This document shows positions 26,426 to 34,793 of a DNA stretch of 64,000 nucleotides, piece after piece. Under the pieces are notes generated by a model. The model was not told where the DNA came from. It did no database searches and was given only the letters and a program-made list of their open reading frames with translations. Source of the DNA: Ravibacter sp964559125 (lineage in GTDB: Bacteria > Bacteroidota > Bacteroidia > Cytophagales > Spirosomataceae); contig CAZLGW010000022.1 in assembly GCA_964559125.1 (NCBI GenBank), positions 1 through 64,000 on the forward strand. Reading direction: 5' to 3'. The translations under genes and the position numbers were made by a program. Position 1 is the first letter of the stretch; the number at the start of each line of letters is the position of its first letter.

Positions 26426-27421
26426 ATGAAAATCGCTCTCTTTAGTGCAAAACGCTACGACAGAAATTTCTTCGACCTTTTCAACCGGGATGAGGTCCAC
26501 GAAATCACCTATTTTGAAAACCGTCTGGATGCTTCTACCGCCGGCCTGACTGCTGGTTTTCCGGTAGTATGCGCGTTTGTGAACGATACCCTTGACCGTG
26601 GAGTGCTTACAACACTGGCTGAAAATGATGTAAAGCTGCTGGCAATGCGATGTGCCGGTTATAATAATGTAGACCTGCACGCTGCCAAAGAGTTGGGTAT
26701 AGAGGTGGTGCGTGTTCCTGCCTATTCGCCGTATGCTGTGGCGGAGCATACAGTAGCCCTGATCCTTACGCTCAACAGGAAAACGCATAAAGCCTACAAC
26801 CGCGTAAGAGAGGGCAATTTTGCGCTCGACCGCCTGGAAGGATTCGATCTTTTCGGAAAGACGATCGGGGTTGTAGGTACAGGACAGATAGGCACCATTT
26901 TTGCTAAGATCATGATCGGCTTCGGATGCAATGTAATAGCCTTTGATCCCTTCCCTAATAAAGAGCTCCAAAATGCCGGGGTTACTTTTGTGTCCAAAAT
27001 AGACCTGCTGAGCCAGTCAGATATTGTCTCACTGCATTGTCCGCTGACGCCCGAAACCTATCACTTCATAGACGATATCGCTATCAAAAGGTTTCTGAAA
27101 CCGGGAGCTATGCTTATCAATACCAGCCGGGGAGCGCTGCTGGATTCAAAAGCTGTGATCGACGGGCTCAAGAAAAAGCGCATCGGCTACCTGGGCATAG
27201 ACGTTTACGAGCAGGAGACGGACTTTTTCTTTGAAGACCTGTCGGAAGAGATCATAGACGACGATCTCCTGGCGCGGCTGCTGAGCTTTCCAAATGTGCT
27301 GGTGACCTCGCACCAGGGCTTTTTTACGGAAGAAGCGCTTACCGAGATTGCCAGGACTACTCTTGACAATGTAACGCGCTTTGAGAAGGGTACCTTTATT
27401 GCCGGTAATAAGCTTACGTAA
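26426..27421 (+). CDS. ldhA: D-lactate dehydrogenase (2-hydroxyacid dehydrogenase)
   Basis: Cytosolic NAD-dependent enzyme interconverting pyruvate and D-lactate. At 331 residues it matches the LdhA subgroup. Motifs in order: CAGYNNVDL near 76-84, the dinucleotide loop GVVGTGQIG, catalytic Arg in INTSRGALLDS, and catalytic His in VTSHQGFFTEEAL. The tail shape EIIDDDLLARLLSFPNVLVT is characteristic of D-lactate rather than glycerate or phosphoglycerate dehydrogenases. It is monocistronic, with the palindrome repeat just upstream. Confidence 0.92.
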   Translation: MKIALFSAKRYDRNFFDLFNRDEVHEITYFENRLDASTAGLTAGFPVVCAFVNDTLDRGVLTTLAENDVKLLAMRCAGYNNVDLHAAKELGIEVVRVPAYSPYAVAEHTVALILTLNRKTHKAYNRVREGNFALDRLEGFDLFGKTIGVVGTGQIGTIFAKIMIGFGCNVIAFDPFPNKELQNAGVTFVSKIDLLSQSDIVSLHCPLTPETYHFIDDIAIKRFLKPGAMLINTSRGALLDSKAVIDGLKKKRIGYLGIDVYEQETDFFFEDLSEEIIDDDLLARLLSFPNVLVTSHQGFFTEEALTEIARTTLDNVTRFEKGTFIAGNKLT

Positions 27422-27571
27422 GCCAGGCTCGTTATTTACTCATTCTGTGCCTCCCATGCATGTCACCCTTTCAGGGTTAGGACTGTGTTGGGTTATACCG
27501 TTTTCTAATCGGGATAGGTATGCCACCTATACTTGCCGGAGAAGAATTCGTTAATGTGATTTTATACCTTA

Positions 27572-27603
27572 TTTGATGTCAACACTTCTTTTACGTACCT
27601 TGC
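27572..27603 (+). promoter_or_regulatory. Probable promoter of the sigma/S8/CHAT operon
   Basis: TTTG at 27572-27575, a 20-base spacer, then TACCTTGC at 27596-27603, close to the Bacteroidota pattern TTTG-N19-21-TAnnTTTG with an imperfect -7. Transcription would start about a dozen bases before the sigma ATG. Two ACGTAC words (27593 and 27611) flank a TTGC/GCAA dyad and could be an operator. The preceding ~150 bases hold short hairpins only. Confidence 0.5.
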
Positions 27604-27622
27604 AGAAGCAACGTACGAACGA

Positions 27623-28216
27623 ATGAAGCTATTTGCAACCGGCCCCAGTGACCTTGAAATAGTCGAAGGAATCGCCTTCAGCTCCCCCAGGAAGCGTTTC
27701 TTTGAAGATAAGCTTTACAGCAGATACGATTATCTTATCAAAGAGGGTATTTTTAAGCACCGTCTTTCTGAAGACGAAAGTTCGATCGCATACTCAGATT
27801 CCGTTTTGTCTGTAATAGAAAACATTGAAAGCGGGACATTTGAGGGGAGGTCGTCGCTTAAGACTTACATGCACCGTATTTTTTCGAACAAATGTGTTGA
27901 CCAGATCAGGAAAAATACGACTAACCGAGCACAGGTAAACCTGGGAGATTCTGTGGATGAACACCTTTACCGGCTGCAGGATGATACCAGGTCTGTTATT
28001 GAAGAGCTGATGGAGCAGCATGATATCGGGTTGTTATGGAAGTGCCTGAGCGAGCTCGGCGAGAAATGTCAGCAGATGATCCGTTCGTGGAGCGAAGGTA
28101 TAACCGACAGGCAAATTGCGCTCGAACTGGGATATCAATCTGCCGAAGTAGTCAAGACCAGCCGGCTGCGTTGCCTGGAAAAGCTAAGAAGTAATTTTTT
28201 ACCTCGTTTTCAATGA
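27623..28216 (+). CDS. ECF-type RNA polymerase sigma factor
   Basis: A 197-residue sigma-70 family protein with region 2 (YDYLIKEGIFKHRL to TYMHRIFSNKCVDQIRKN) and region 4 (ELGEKCQQMIRSWSEGITDR and QIALELGYQSAEVVKTSRLR). The region 4 loop QQMIRSWSEG is typical of a Bacteroidota ECF subgroup that sits with membrane anti-sigma-like partners. The next gene starts 42 bases later and has the anti-sigma N-terminus. The promoters it recognises are unknown; the downstream S8 and CHAT genes are the obvious candidate targets. Confidence 0.9.
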   Translation: MKLFATGPSDLEIVEGIAFSSPRKRFFEDKLYSRYDYLIKEGIFKHRLSEDESSIAYSDSVLSVIENIESGTFEGRSSLKTYMHRIFSNKCVDQIRKNTTNRAQVNLGDSVDEHLYRLQDDTRSVIEELMEQHDIGLLWKCLSELGEKCQQMIRSWSEGITDRQIALELGYQSAEVVKTSRLRCLEKLRSNFLPRFQ

Positions 28217-28258
28217 CGCCTTCGATAGCACATACACACCAAAACGTCCGGTTGGGCC

Positions 28259-28987
28259 ATGGATAAGCGAATAGAAGCATTTATCAATAACGAACTCTCC
28301 GATGAGGAAATAAGGGAGCTGGAAGAGCATCTGCGGACAGATAAACAACTTGCTGAGGAGCTTGCTTTTTATTTATCGGTCAAAAGGCTCGCCGCACAAT
28401 CTCCTCAGAGGTCGAGACTTGAAAAACGTCATGAAGAGTGGCGTCAGTTGAAAAAGGGAAATGTCGTAACCCCGATCCTGGGGTGGCGCTGGGCCGTAGC
28501 GGCATTAGTAGTGGTAGGTATCTGTCTTGCCTGGCTGCTAAACACGAGTCCGTCATCCGATCTGCGCGGTCTTTCCGGGAAATATATCTCCGCCAACTTC
28601 GAAACACTAAGCGTCCGGATGAGCGGGCCGGAGAGCAATGACAGCCTGCAAACCGCCATCAATGCCTTTAACGGCGGCGATCTGCAGCACACCCTGGCTA
28701 TCTGCGAGGGTATACTGCAACGTGATCCCAGTAATACTGAAGCTATGAAAACAGCCGGTATTGCAGCGCTCAGGTCGAAAGACTATGATAAAGCCATTCA
28801 ATACTTTCAAACCCTTGGAAACGATACGTCCTTATACGGCAACCCCGGCAGGTTTTATGAAGCCCTGGCGCTTTTGCAGAAGGGTGGAGAGCAGGATATA
28901 AAACAGGCGGAAGAGCTCCTGGATGAAGTGATCGCCAGGGACCTCGAAGGAAAGAGGGAATCCGAAAAATGGAGAAAGGGTGATTGA
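28259..28987 (+). CDS. Membrane anti-sigma-like protein with outward-facing TPRs
   Basis: A 242-residue single-pass protein. Residues 1-65 form a charged helical segment (IEAFINNELSDEEIRELEEH) like the sigma-binding N-terminus of Bacteroidota anti-sigma factors. A transmembrane helix spans about 76-94. The periplasmic part holds two or three TPR motifs (ALAICEGILQRDPSN-like, AIQYFQTLGNDTSLYGNPGR). It follows the sigma gene directly and precedes the S8 protease, so the TPR part may sense the protease, the TPR-CHAT protein or their product. The role is inferred from architecture. Confidence 0.75.
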   Translation: MDKRIEAFINNELSDEEIRELEEHLRTDKQLAEELAFYLSVKRLAAQSPQRSRLEKRHEEWRQLKKGNVVTPILGWRWAVAALVVVGICLAWLLNTSPSSDLRGLSGKYISANFETLSVRMSGPESNDSLQTAINAFNGGDLQHTLAICEGILQRDPSNTEAMKTAGIAALRSKDYDKAIQYFQTLGNDTSLYGNPGRFYEALALLQKGGEQDIKQAEELLDEVIARDLEGKRESEKWRKGD

Positions 28988-29083
28988 AGGGAACCATATC
29001 CCGCTTTTTTACCCAACAGCTTGATATTTTGCCGGTTATATCGTAAATAAGCATGTATTTAAAACCTTACAACACCTGAACCT

Positions 29084-30484
29084 ATGAAATTTTCCGCCCG
29101 AACCTTTTTTTTGGCATTATTGATCATATTGGTCATACTGTATCTGAAATACTGTCGCGAAGACAAGGCTAAGATCCCGTTAAAGGAACCGGCGTATTCC
29201 GGCTATAGTATTCGCCTTAACGGGATGTCTCTCAACGAGCTGAAGGATACACTTGAAAACGGATTGGGAATTACAATAAGGCCCGAAGATCTGTATGCGT
29301 GCCCGTGCGATTCTTCCCTGGTTAACCTTAAGCTTACCGGCGTTGAGATCGAGGGGCATGGCCCTGTCCGGGTCAGAACTCCGACCGGGGCAGTGGGCCT
29401 CGATATTGAATACGGAAAAAATTACCTGCTTGTCTCGAATACGGATTCGCTACCTCGAGATTTTATAGGTTCATGGCTATCTGCGGTAAAAGACTCGTCG
29501 ACCGGTTCCATCAAGGAAGGGCGGTTTAACCCTTACTCGGCTACCCCTGCAGATATAACACCCGGAGCTTCCGCAAACCTTGTCGCTATTTTTGATAGCG
29601 GCATCCACCCTGACCTGAATATCCCGCATTACAGGAATGTACTTGGAGTGGACAGCACCTATCGTAGCATGCTTTGCGATCCTTCTATGTCTGTCGCCAG
29701 CGGGCCTCAAAGAAAGGTCATAGGGATCAACCATAAGCATGAAGAAGTCGGCGGTCCGATTGATTATTCACACATATGGGATCATACTCTGAACCTTCAT
29801 GGCACCAAAGTTACACAACTGCTGGCCTCGCAACGCATCAATCAGCCCAGTGCCCCCCTAAGGGTTCTGACTATGAGGGTGCTCAACAACGACAACAAAG
29901 GAGACCTGTTCTCGTTAATGTGCGCCATGTCGCAAGCCCAAAAAATGGGGGCCAGGATATTCAATATGAGCTTGGGATACTACGGACCGGCAGAGACTCT
30001 TTTTGAAGAGCATATGGAGCGGCTGGCAGCAGATAAAATATGGGTGGTCACAGCCGCCGGCAACGCTGTAGATGGGTTTGACTCTGGCGATAGCAATCTT
30101 GCAGAAAACAGGGATCTGGACCTCCGACCGGCCGAAAGCAGGTTTTATCCGGCTTATTTTAGCAAAAAGATGCAGCACGTGATAACAGTAACTTCGATAA
30201 ACGGAAGCCTTGACCATACCTGCGACCTTCAGAACTACGGAAAAAAAGTAGTAGATGTGGGCGTTATGGCGGATGACTGCCATTTTAGTTTTATTGGCGG
30301 CACCGAGCGGGTGAGCGTCAGCGGGACTTCCTATGCGGCGCCGGTTGTTGCAGGCTGGCTGGCCAGGAAGGAGAATTTACATACCTTCACGAATAAAGTT
30401 GATTTACTCGACGATGCCCCTGACACTACTGCGCTTTCAGATAGGGTAAACGGAGGTAAATACATAAGGGCCAATGGTTATTAA
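29084..30484 (+). CDS. Membrane-anchored S8 (subtilisin-like) serine protease
   Basis: A 466-residue protein with a hydrophobic N-terminal helix (residues 8-22) followed by a cysteine, so either anchored or lipid-modified. An unusual ~140-residue N-terminal domain precedes the catalytic domain. The complete triad is visible: D171 in AIFDSGIHPDL, H239 in NLHGTKV and S416 in SGTSYAAPVVAG, with oxyanion N327 in TAAGN. No T9SS tail is present. It lies between an anti-sigma-like TPR protein and a TPR-CHAT protein, suggesting a proteolytic relay in the envelope. Catalytic competence is well supported; its target is not known. Confidence 0.9.
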   Translation: MKFSARTFFLALLIILVILYLKYCREDKAKIPLKEPAYSGYSIRLNGMSLNELKDTLENGLGITIRPEDLYACPCDSSLVNLKLTGVEIEGHGPVRVRTPTGAVGLDIEYGKNYLLVSNTDSLPRDFIGSWLSAVKDSSTGSIKEGRFNPYSATPADITPGASANLVAIFDSGIHPDLNIPHYRNVLGVDSTYRSMLCDPSMSVASGPQRKVIGINHKHEEVGGPIDYSHIWDHTLNLHGTKVTQLLASQRINQPSAPLRVLTMRVLNNDNKGDLFSLMCAMSQAQKMGARIFNMSLGYYGPAETLFEEHMERLAADKIWVVTAAGNAVDGFDSGDSNLAENRDLDLRPAESRFYPAYFSKKMQHVITVTSINGSLDHTCDLQNYGKKVVDVGVMADDCHFSFIGGTERVSVSGTSYAAPVVAGWLARKENLHTFTNKVDLLDDAPDTTALSDRVNGGKYIRANGY

Positions 30485-30504
30485 CGGCATTTGACCTGCA
30501 TCCT

Positions 30505-33264
30505 GTGCTGGTAACTTTTCTTTTACTGGTTCTGATTTATTCCGCACCTTTAACGGATACCTGCGGAAACAGGTCTGATATGTATCATGAGTTAGAGCAC
30601 GTTTTGAGAACGACAGAATCCGGACAGGTTATTCTGGAACTGGAGAAGCTGAAAAAGAAATGGGAGGCTTGTGATCTGGAACAGGATTCTACCTACGCCA
30701 GAATTCTGCATATGCTCGGAAGACGTTATCTGGAAAACAATAATCTTCAGCTCAGTGCAGTGTTCACGCAAAAAGCGGTTGAAGTCAATTCATTGGTTTC
30801 TCCCCTGATTGAGCAAAAAGAGCTGTGTAATAACTACTATAACCTGGGTGCTATCTGTGCTCAAAAAGGATCGATCCAGGAAAGCCTGGAAGCCTACAGG
30901 CGATCTATTGATATAGGAATGAAATACCCAGAAAAGCTCTTTATTGTTTCAAAGGCTTATAAAGAGCTGGCGAACCTTCATTTTGCGGAAGGAGATCTCG
31001 AAAAATCCGCGCTCGCCAGTGAAAAGGGTTACCGCATAGGAGTTCAATTGGATAGCCCGTCTCTTATGGCGGAAAGTCTGATAGAAAAAGCCCAAGCCTT
31101 GATTGAGCTGGGCTCCCTGGAAGAAGCCAGGCAATCACTGGAGAAAGCCATTGCACTAAAGACGGAAAGCAGCCATTCGGGTGCCCTTTATTCTCTTTAT
31201 GCCGAAGTAGACATCAGGCAGAAAAAGTTTGATAACGCTGTCAGACACTTCGAAAAATCATTTTCCGGCTTTTCGGATGCTGGTTTCGAACTCGGCTGCG
31301 GGCAGGTATGTGCCAACCTGGGCTACCTGTATGCCGAGAAAATGGGCCGGTACGAATCTGCACTCGAACAGTACCGCAAGGCGCTCAGGTACTTCAGCGA
31401 GCCCCAGGACAGAGCCACTGTCATGAACTCAATAGCGGGCCTCAAAGCTAAGACCGGATTTCCGGATGAGGCATTCCGTATCAACCAGGAGGCCCTTAAC
31501 GAATTTCTTGACGGCGACTATACCTCATCAGGTACGGCTTCAAACCCTTCAGCCGACGTCATTCGGGAAGTTCTGGATAAAACAAACCTGCTGGCCATTA
31601 TCATACAAAAAGGTGATATACTGCTCAGACTATATGATGCAAAAGCAGAGCGGCCTCTGCTGCAAAATGCGCTGTCCTCCTATATGCTCGCCGATACCAT
31701 GGTCGACCTGATGAGATGGGAGCACAGCGGGAAAGCATCCAAATTGTTCTGGCGGGAGAAGACCCGCGGACTTTATGAAAATGCCATCAAAACCTGTTAC
31801 CTTCTCGACGCACCCGGTCAGGCCTTCCACTTTTTTGAAAAAAGCCGGGCGGCATTGCTGCAGGACGAGCTTAACGACCTCGGTGCCGCGCAGCTCCTTC
31901 GCCCGGAAGAGCAGGCCAGGGAAAACGAGCTGAAAGCCAGGGTCAGGGATTTGCAGGGACAACTATCGGATCAGGATGTCGGTGAGGCACAGAAAAGCCT
32001 GCTCAGGAACCAATTGTTTGACGCCCGGGAAGCTCTCGCCAGGTTTGTAAAGGGGCTGGAGGTTAGCAACCCATCCTACTATGCCTACAAGTATGACAAC
32101 CGCGTCCCTTCGCTAGCCGACGTCCGGCAGGACATCCTCGATCAGGGTCAGAGCTATCTTTCCTACTTTATCGGTGACAGCACAGCATACGGCTTCTACT
32201 TTGACACCAAACCGGTTTTAAGGAAAATCGATGCCGGTGCCTACCGGGAAGCTCTGAACATTTACCAGCGTTTCCTGTCGGACAAATCCCTTCAGAATAA
32301 AGACTTTACAGGCTATCTCGAAGCTTCTCACCGCCTGTACCGGCTTCTTATCGAGCCGTTTCAGGTTGAAAAGGGCAGGCGGCTCGTCATTTCTCCCGAC
32401 GGTAAAATCCTGCCTTTCGCCGCGTTGAGCAGATCTGCACAAACGGAAAGCTACCTCCTACACACAAATGCGGTCAGCTATACCTATTCGGCCAGCTACC
32501 TGGCCCGCAGCCGCCGGAAAAGCAGGAGCCCGTTCGCGTTGAGAAGCTTTTTCGGCATGGCCCCGGTCGATTTCCCGGCAGAGCAGCGACAAAGTGTACT
32601 ACCAGGCTCCGATAAAGCTCTTAAAAAGCTCGACGGGCAATTTATTTTTTCCAAAATCCTGGAAGGAGAAGCCGCTACCCGCAGTGCCTTCAGCAACAAT
32701 TTTGCGCACTACCCGGTCGTACAACTGTTTACCCATGCCTCTGCCGATACCTCGGGCAGATCGGGTACCTCTCCTACCCTGTTTTTTGCAGATTCGTCAC
32801 TCAGCCTGACAGCGCTTGAGGCCCCGGCCGGCAACGTGACCGAACTTCTTGTATTATCTGCCTGCGAAACCGGCCTGGGGGTTGAACAGCGGGGAGAAGG
32901 TGTATTCAGCCTGGCGCGCGGGTTTGCAGGTATCGGTATCCCTTCTGTCCTGACAACGCTATGGCAGGTCGAAGATCAGTCGGTGTACGAGATTACACGG
33001 TATTTTTACGAGGGTCTGGCTGACAAGCTCCCGCTGGACGAGGCGCTCAGGAACGCACAGCTGAAATGGCTGGAAGCAAGTGAAAAGACAGGCCAGCTAC
33101 CCTATATGTGGGCCGGAAATGTGCTGATCGGCAATACAGACAGCATTTCGACAGGCCTTTCGCCATCACATATACAGGCAGTTGTTGCTCTTGTACTGGT
33201 TTTCTTTGCGGGAATGTTATACTTTCGAAAAAGGGGTGCAAGGAGGAAAGAAACATTTTCGTAA
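30505..33264 (+). CDS. TPR-CHAT (caspase-like) protein with C-terminal membrane anchor
   Basis: A 919-residue protein starting at GTG, 20 bases after the S8 gene. A short signal peptide is followed by TPR repeats to about residue 400, a helical coiled region near 450-510, and a C-terminal CHAT peptidase domain. The His-Cys dyad is H744 in QLFTHASAD and C787 in LSACETGLG, with the following GEGVFSLARGF and PSVLTTLWQVED segments that define CHAT. A transmembrane helix near 892-908 and a basic tail anchor it, so the TPR and peptidase parts face the periplasm. The dyad is intact. Substrate unknown; the S8 protease or the anti-sigma partner are candidates. Confidence 0.92.
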   Translation: MLVTFLLLVLIYSAPLTDTCGNRSDMYHELEHVLRTTESGQVILELEKLKKKWEACDLEQDSTYARILHMLGRRYLENNNLQLSAVFTQKAVEVNSLVSPLIEQKELCNNYYNLGAICAQKGSIQESLEAYRRSIDIGMKYPEKLFIVSKAYKELANLHFAEGDLEKSALASEKGYRIGVQLDSPSLMAESLIEKAQALIELGSLEEARQSLEKAIALKTESSHSGALYSLYAEVDIRQKKFDNAVRHFEKSFSGFSDAGFELGCGQVCANLGYLYAEKMGRYESALEQYRKALRYFSEPQDRATVMNSIAGLKAKTGFPDEAFRINQEALNEFLDGDYTSSGTASNPSADVIREVLDKTNLLAIIIQKGDILLRLYDAKAERPLLQNALSSYMLADTMVDLMRWEHSGKASKLFWREKTRGLYENAIKTCYLLDAPGQAFHFFEKSRAALLQDELNDLGAAQLLRPEEQARENELKARVRDLQGQLSDQDVGEAQKSLLRNQLFDAREALARFVKGLEVSNPSYYAYKYDNRVPSLADVRQDILDQGQSYLSYFIGDSTAYGFYFDTKPVLRKIDAGAYREALNIYQRFLSDKSLQNKDFTGYLEASHRLYRLLIEPFQVEKGRRLVISPDGKILPFAALSRSAQTESYLLHTNAVSYTYSASYLARSRRKSRSPFALRSFFGMAPVDFPAEQRQSVLPGSDKALKKLDGQFIFSKILEGEAATRSAFSNNFAHYPVVQLFTHASADTSGRSGTSPTLFFADSSLSLTALEAPAGNVTELLVLSACETGLGVEQRGEGVFSLARGFAGIGIPSVLTTLWQVEDQSVYEITRYFYEGLADKLPLDEALRNAQLKWLEASEKTGQLPYMWAGNVLIGNTDSISTGLSPSHIQAVVALVLVFFAGMLYFRKRGARRKETFS

Positions 33265-33328
33265 GCGCCGGCTTCAAGGCACTTTTATGGTCATTCTACG
33301 GTTATAATAAGCATATACCCGGATCGAT

Positions 33329-33826
33329 ATGCGCGACGAAGTAGTGCTGGTCAACACAGCCGATGAAATTACAGGCAGCGCCCCCAAGCTGGAAGCCCAC
33401 CGCACCGGCCTCCTGCACCGGGCGTTTTCGGTAATTATTTTTAACTCAGAAGGAGAAATATTGCTTCAGCAAAGGGCTCCCGGCAAGTATCATTCGGCCG
33501 GCCTTTGGTCAAATACCTGCTGCAGCCATCCGCAGCCGGGCGAAAACATTAAGGATTCGGCAGAACAGAGGCTTTTCGAAGAGATGTCTTTCCGGGCTAA
33601 GCTGGAATATGTAGACAAGTTTTACTACAGGGCAGAGCTGGAAAATAATATGACCGAGCATGAAATCGACTATGTATTCACGGGCCGCTACGACGGCCTG
33701 GTCGATCCCGATCCGGCCGAGATAGCCGCATATAAGTGGATCTCACCCGGTCAGTTGCTAAGCGAGCTTGAAACGGCGCCACACCTCTATACTTATTGGC
33801 TGCCGCTAGTGCTGAAAATGATCTGA
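33329..33826 (+). CDS. idi: Isopentenyl-diphosphate delta-isomerase, type I
   Basis: Converts isopentenyl diphosphate to dimethylallyl diphosphate in isoprenoid synthesis. A 165-residue Nudix-fold enzyme with all catalytic and metal residues in place: H24 in LEAHRTG, C65 and H67 in NTCCSHPQPGE, and E110/E112 in TEHEID. Length matches bacterial type I enzymes. It is not beside other isoprenoid genes; the next gene is a DUF486 protein 51 bases later. Confidence 0.95.
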   Translation: MRDEVVLVNTADEITGSAPKLEAHRTGLLHRAFSVIIFNSEGEILLQQRAPGKYHSAGLWSNTCCSHPQPGENIKDSAEQRLFEEMSFRAKLEYVDKFYYRAELENNMTEHEIDYVFTGRYDGLVDPDPAEIAAYKWISPGQLLSELETAPHLYTYWLPLVLKMI

Positions 33827-33832
33827 TTTACC

Positions 33833-33840
33833 TAATTTCG
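33833..33840 (+). promoter_or_regulatory. Weak -7-like element TAATTTCG
   Basis: TAATTTCG differs from TAnnTTTG at one base and lies 37 bases before the DUF486 gene. No -33 element is evident, and co-transcription from idi is as likely. Confidence 0.3.
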
Positions 33841-33877
33841 CGCCGTCTCAATTTAATAAGATTTTCTATAGTCCCCG

Positions 33878-34246
33878 ATGAAGGCGGTCTTAACCATTTC
33901 GCTGCTTATCCTGTCCAATATTTTCATGACCATCGCCTGGTACGGGCACCTCAAGCTGAAGGAATACTCCTGGTTTTCGGGGCTCAGCCTGGCTAAAGTG
34001 ATCCTGTTCAGCTGGATGATCGCACTGTTTGAATACGCGGTACAAGTACCTGCCAACAGGATCGGCTTTGAAGGGAACGGCGGTCCGTTTTCCATCTGGC
34101 AGTTGAAGGTGATCCAGGAAGTAATTACGCTCGTCGTTTTTACGCTCTTTACGCTTTTTGCATTCAGGACCGAGACTTTCCGGCTCAATCACCTGATCGC
34201 GTTTATATTCCTTGTGCTGGCCGTCTATTTTATGTTCAGGAAGTAA
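33878..34246 (+). CDS. DUF486 (DMT-like) small membrane protein
   Basis: A 122-residue protein with four hydrophobic helices matching the DUF486 family, which is distantly related to drug/metabolite transporters. The diagnostic motifs are NIFMTIAWYGHLKL, MIALFEYAVQVPANRIG and the QLKVIQEVITL stretch. The family is widespread but has no established function; small-solute transport is only a guess from the fold. Confidence 0.9.
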   Translation: MKAVLTISLLILSNIFMTIAWYGHLKLKEYSWFSGLSLAKVILFSWMIALFEYAVQVPANRIGFEGNGGPFSIWQLKVIQEVITLVVFTLFTLFAFRTETFRLNHLIAFIFLVLAVYFMFRK

Positions 34247-34335
34247 GCCGGATAAAATTAATCCGGTTATACACATGATTGTCCGGGAAGCAGTCGTTTT
34301 CAAATAAACCAAAAACCCAACACTCATTTATCCCG

Positions 34336-34707
34336 ATGAAATACCTGTTTATCTTTACCTCTCTGCTGGCTGGCTTTTTGGGAAGCTGCAAACGGGATCC
34401 CGATACGAACGTGCAGAAAACCAAAGCTGACGCCTATCTCGTCAACACCCTGCCGGGAGACGGCTGCTACTGGCATTTTTCGGGTATTGAAAACGACAAA
34501 TACTATGCTCCCAACGATGCTTCTCAACGTAAAATCGAAGAGCTGATCAATATTGTTTATGTTGAAGAAGCAATAAATGTATCCTATATTCCGGTATCTG
34601 TTGAGTTTTCCCACACCGGTAGTAAAAAAGCAGTTCAATGCGGATGGGGCAGAAAGACGGAAATGGAGGAAATCAATATTTATAACCTGAAGATCCGGGA
34701 GGAGTAA
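34336..34707 (+). CDS. Small lipoprotein of unknown function
   Basis: A 123-residue protein starting at the ATG that gives a lipoprotein signal with lipobox AGFLGSC. The mature part has aromatic and Cys residues (GDGCYWHFSGIE, VQCGWG) that could form one disulphide in the periplasm. I recognise no family. It is convergent with the CocE-type hydrolase gene. Confidence 0.7.
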   Translation: MKYLFIFTSLLAGFLGSCKRDPDTNVQKTKADAYLVNTLPGDGCYWHFSGIENDKYYAPNDASQRKIEELINIVYVEEAINVSYIPVSVEFSHTGSKKAVQCGWGRKTEMEEINIYNLKIREE

Positions 34708-34723
34708 CAGGTTTTATAAAAAA

Positions 34724-34773
34724 TCTGCTTCATCCGCATACACCCCTAAATGGGATTAGACGAATGAAGCAGA
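34724..34773 (-). terminator. Terminator hairpin after the CocE-like gene
   Basis: A 10-bp perfect stem (TCTGCTTCAT / ATGAAGCAGA) with a 30-base loop. On the minus strand the second arm runs into TTTTTTATAAAA, a U tract. It lies between two convergent genes and probably ends the SusCD-CocE transcript. Confidence 0.7.
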
Positions 34774-34793
34774 AAGATTTTGTTGCCTGATTT

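Noticed and set aside
27422..27571. A possible small RNA or repeat in the gap before the sigma gene
   Set aside because: Only 5-6-bp hairpins (around 27465-27477 and 27514-27530) are present, with no promoter-terminator pair. Not enough to call a feature.
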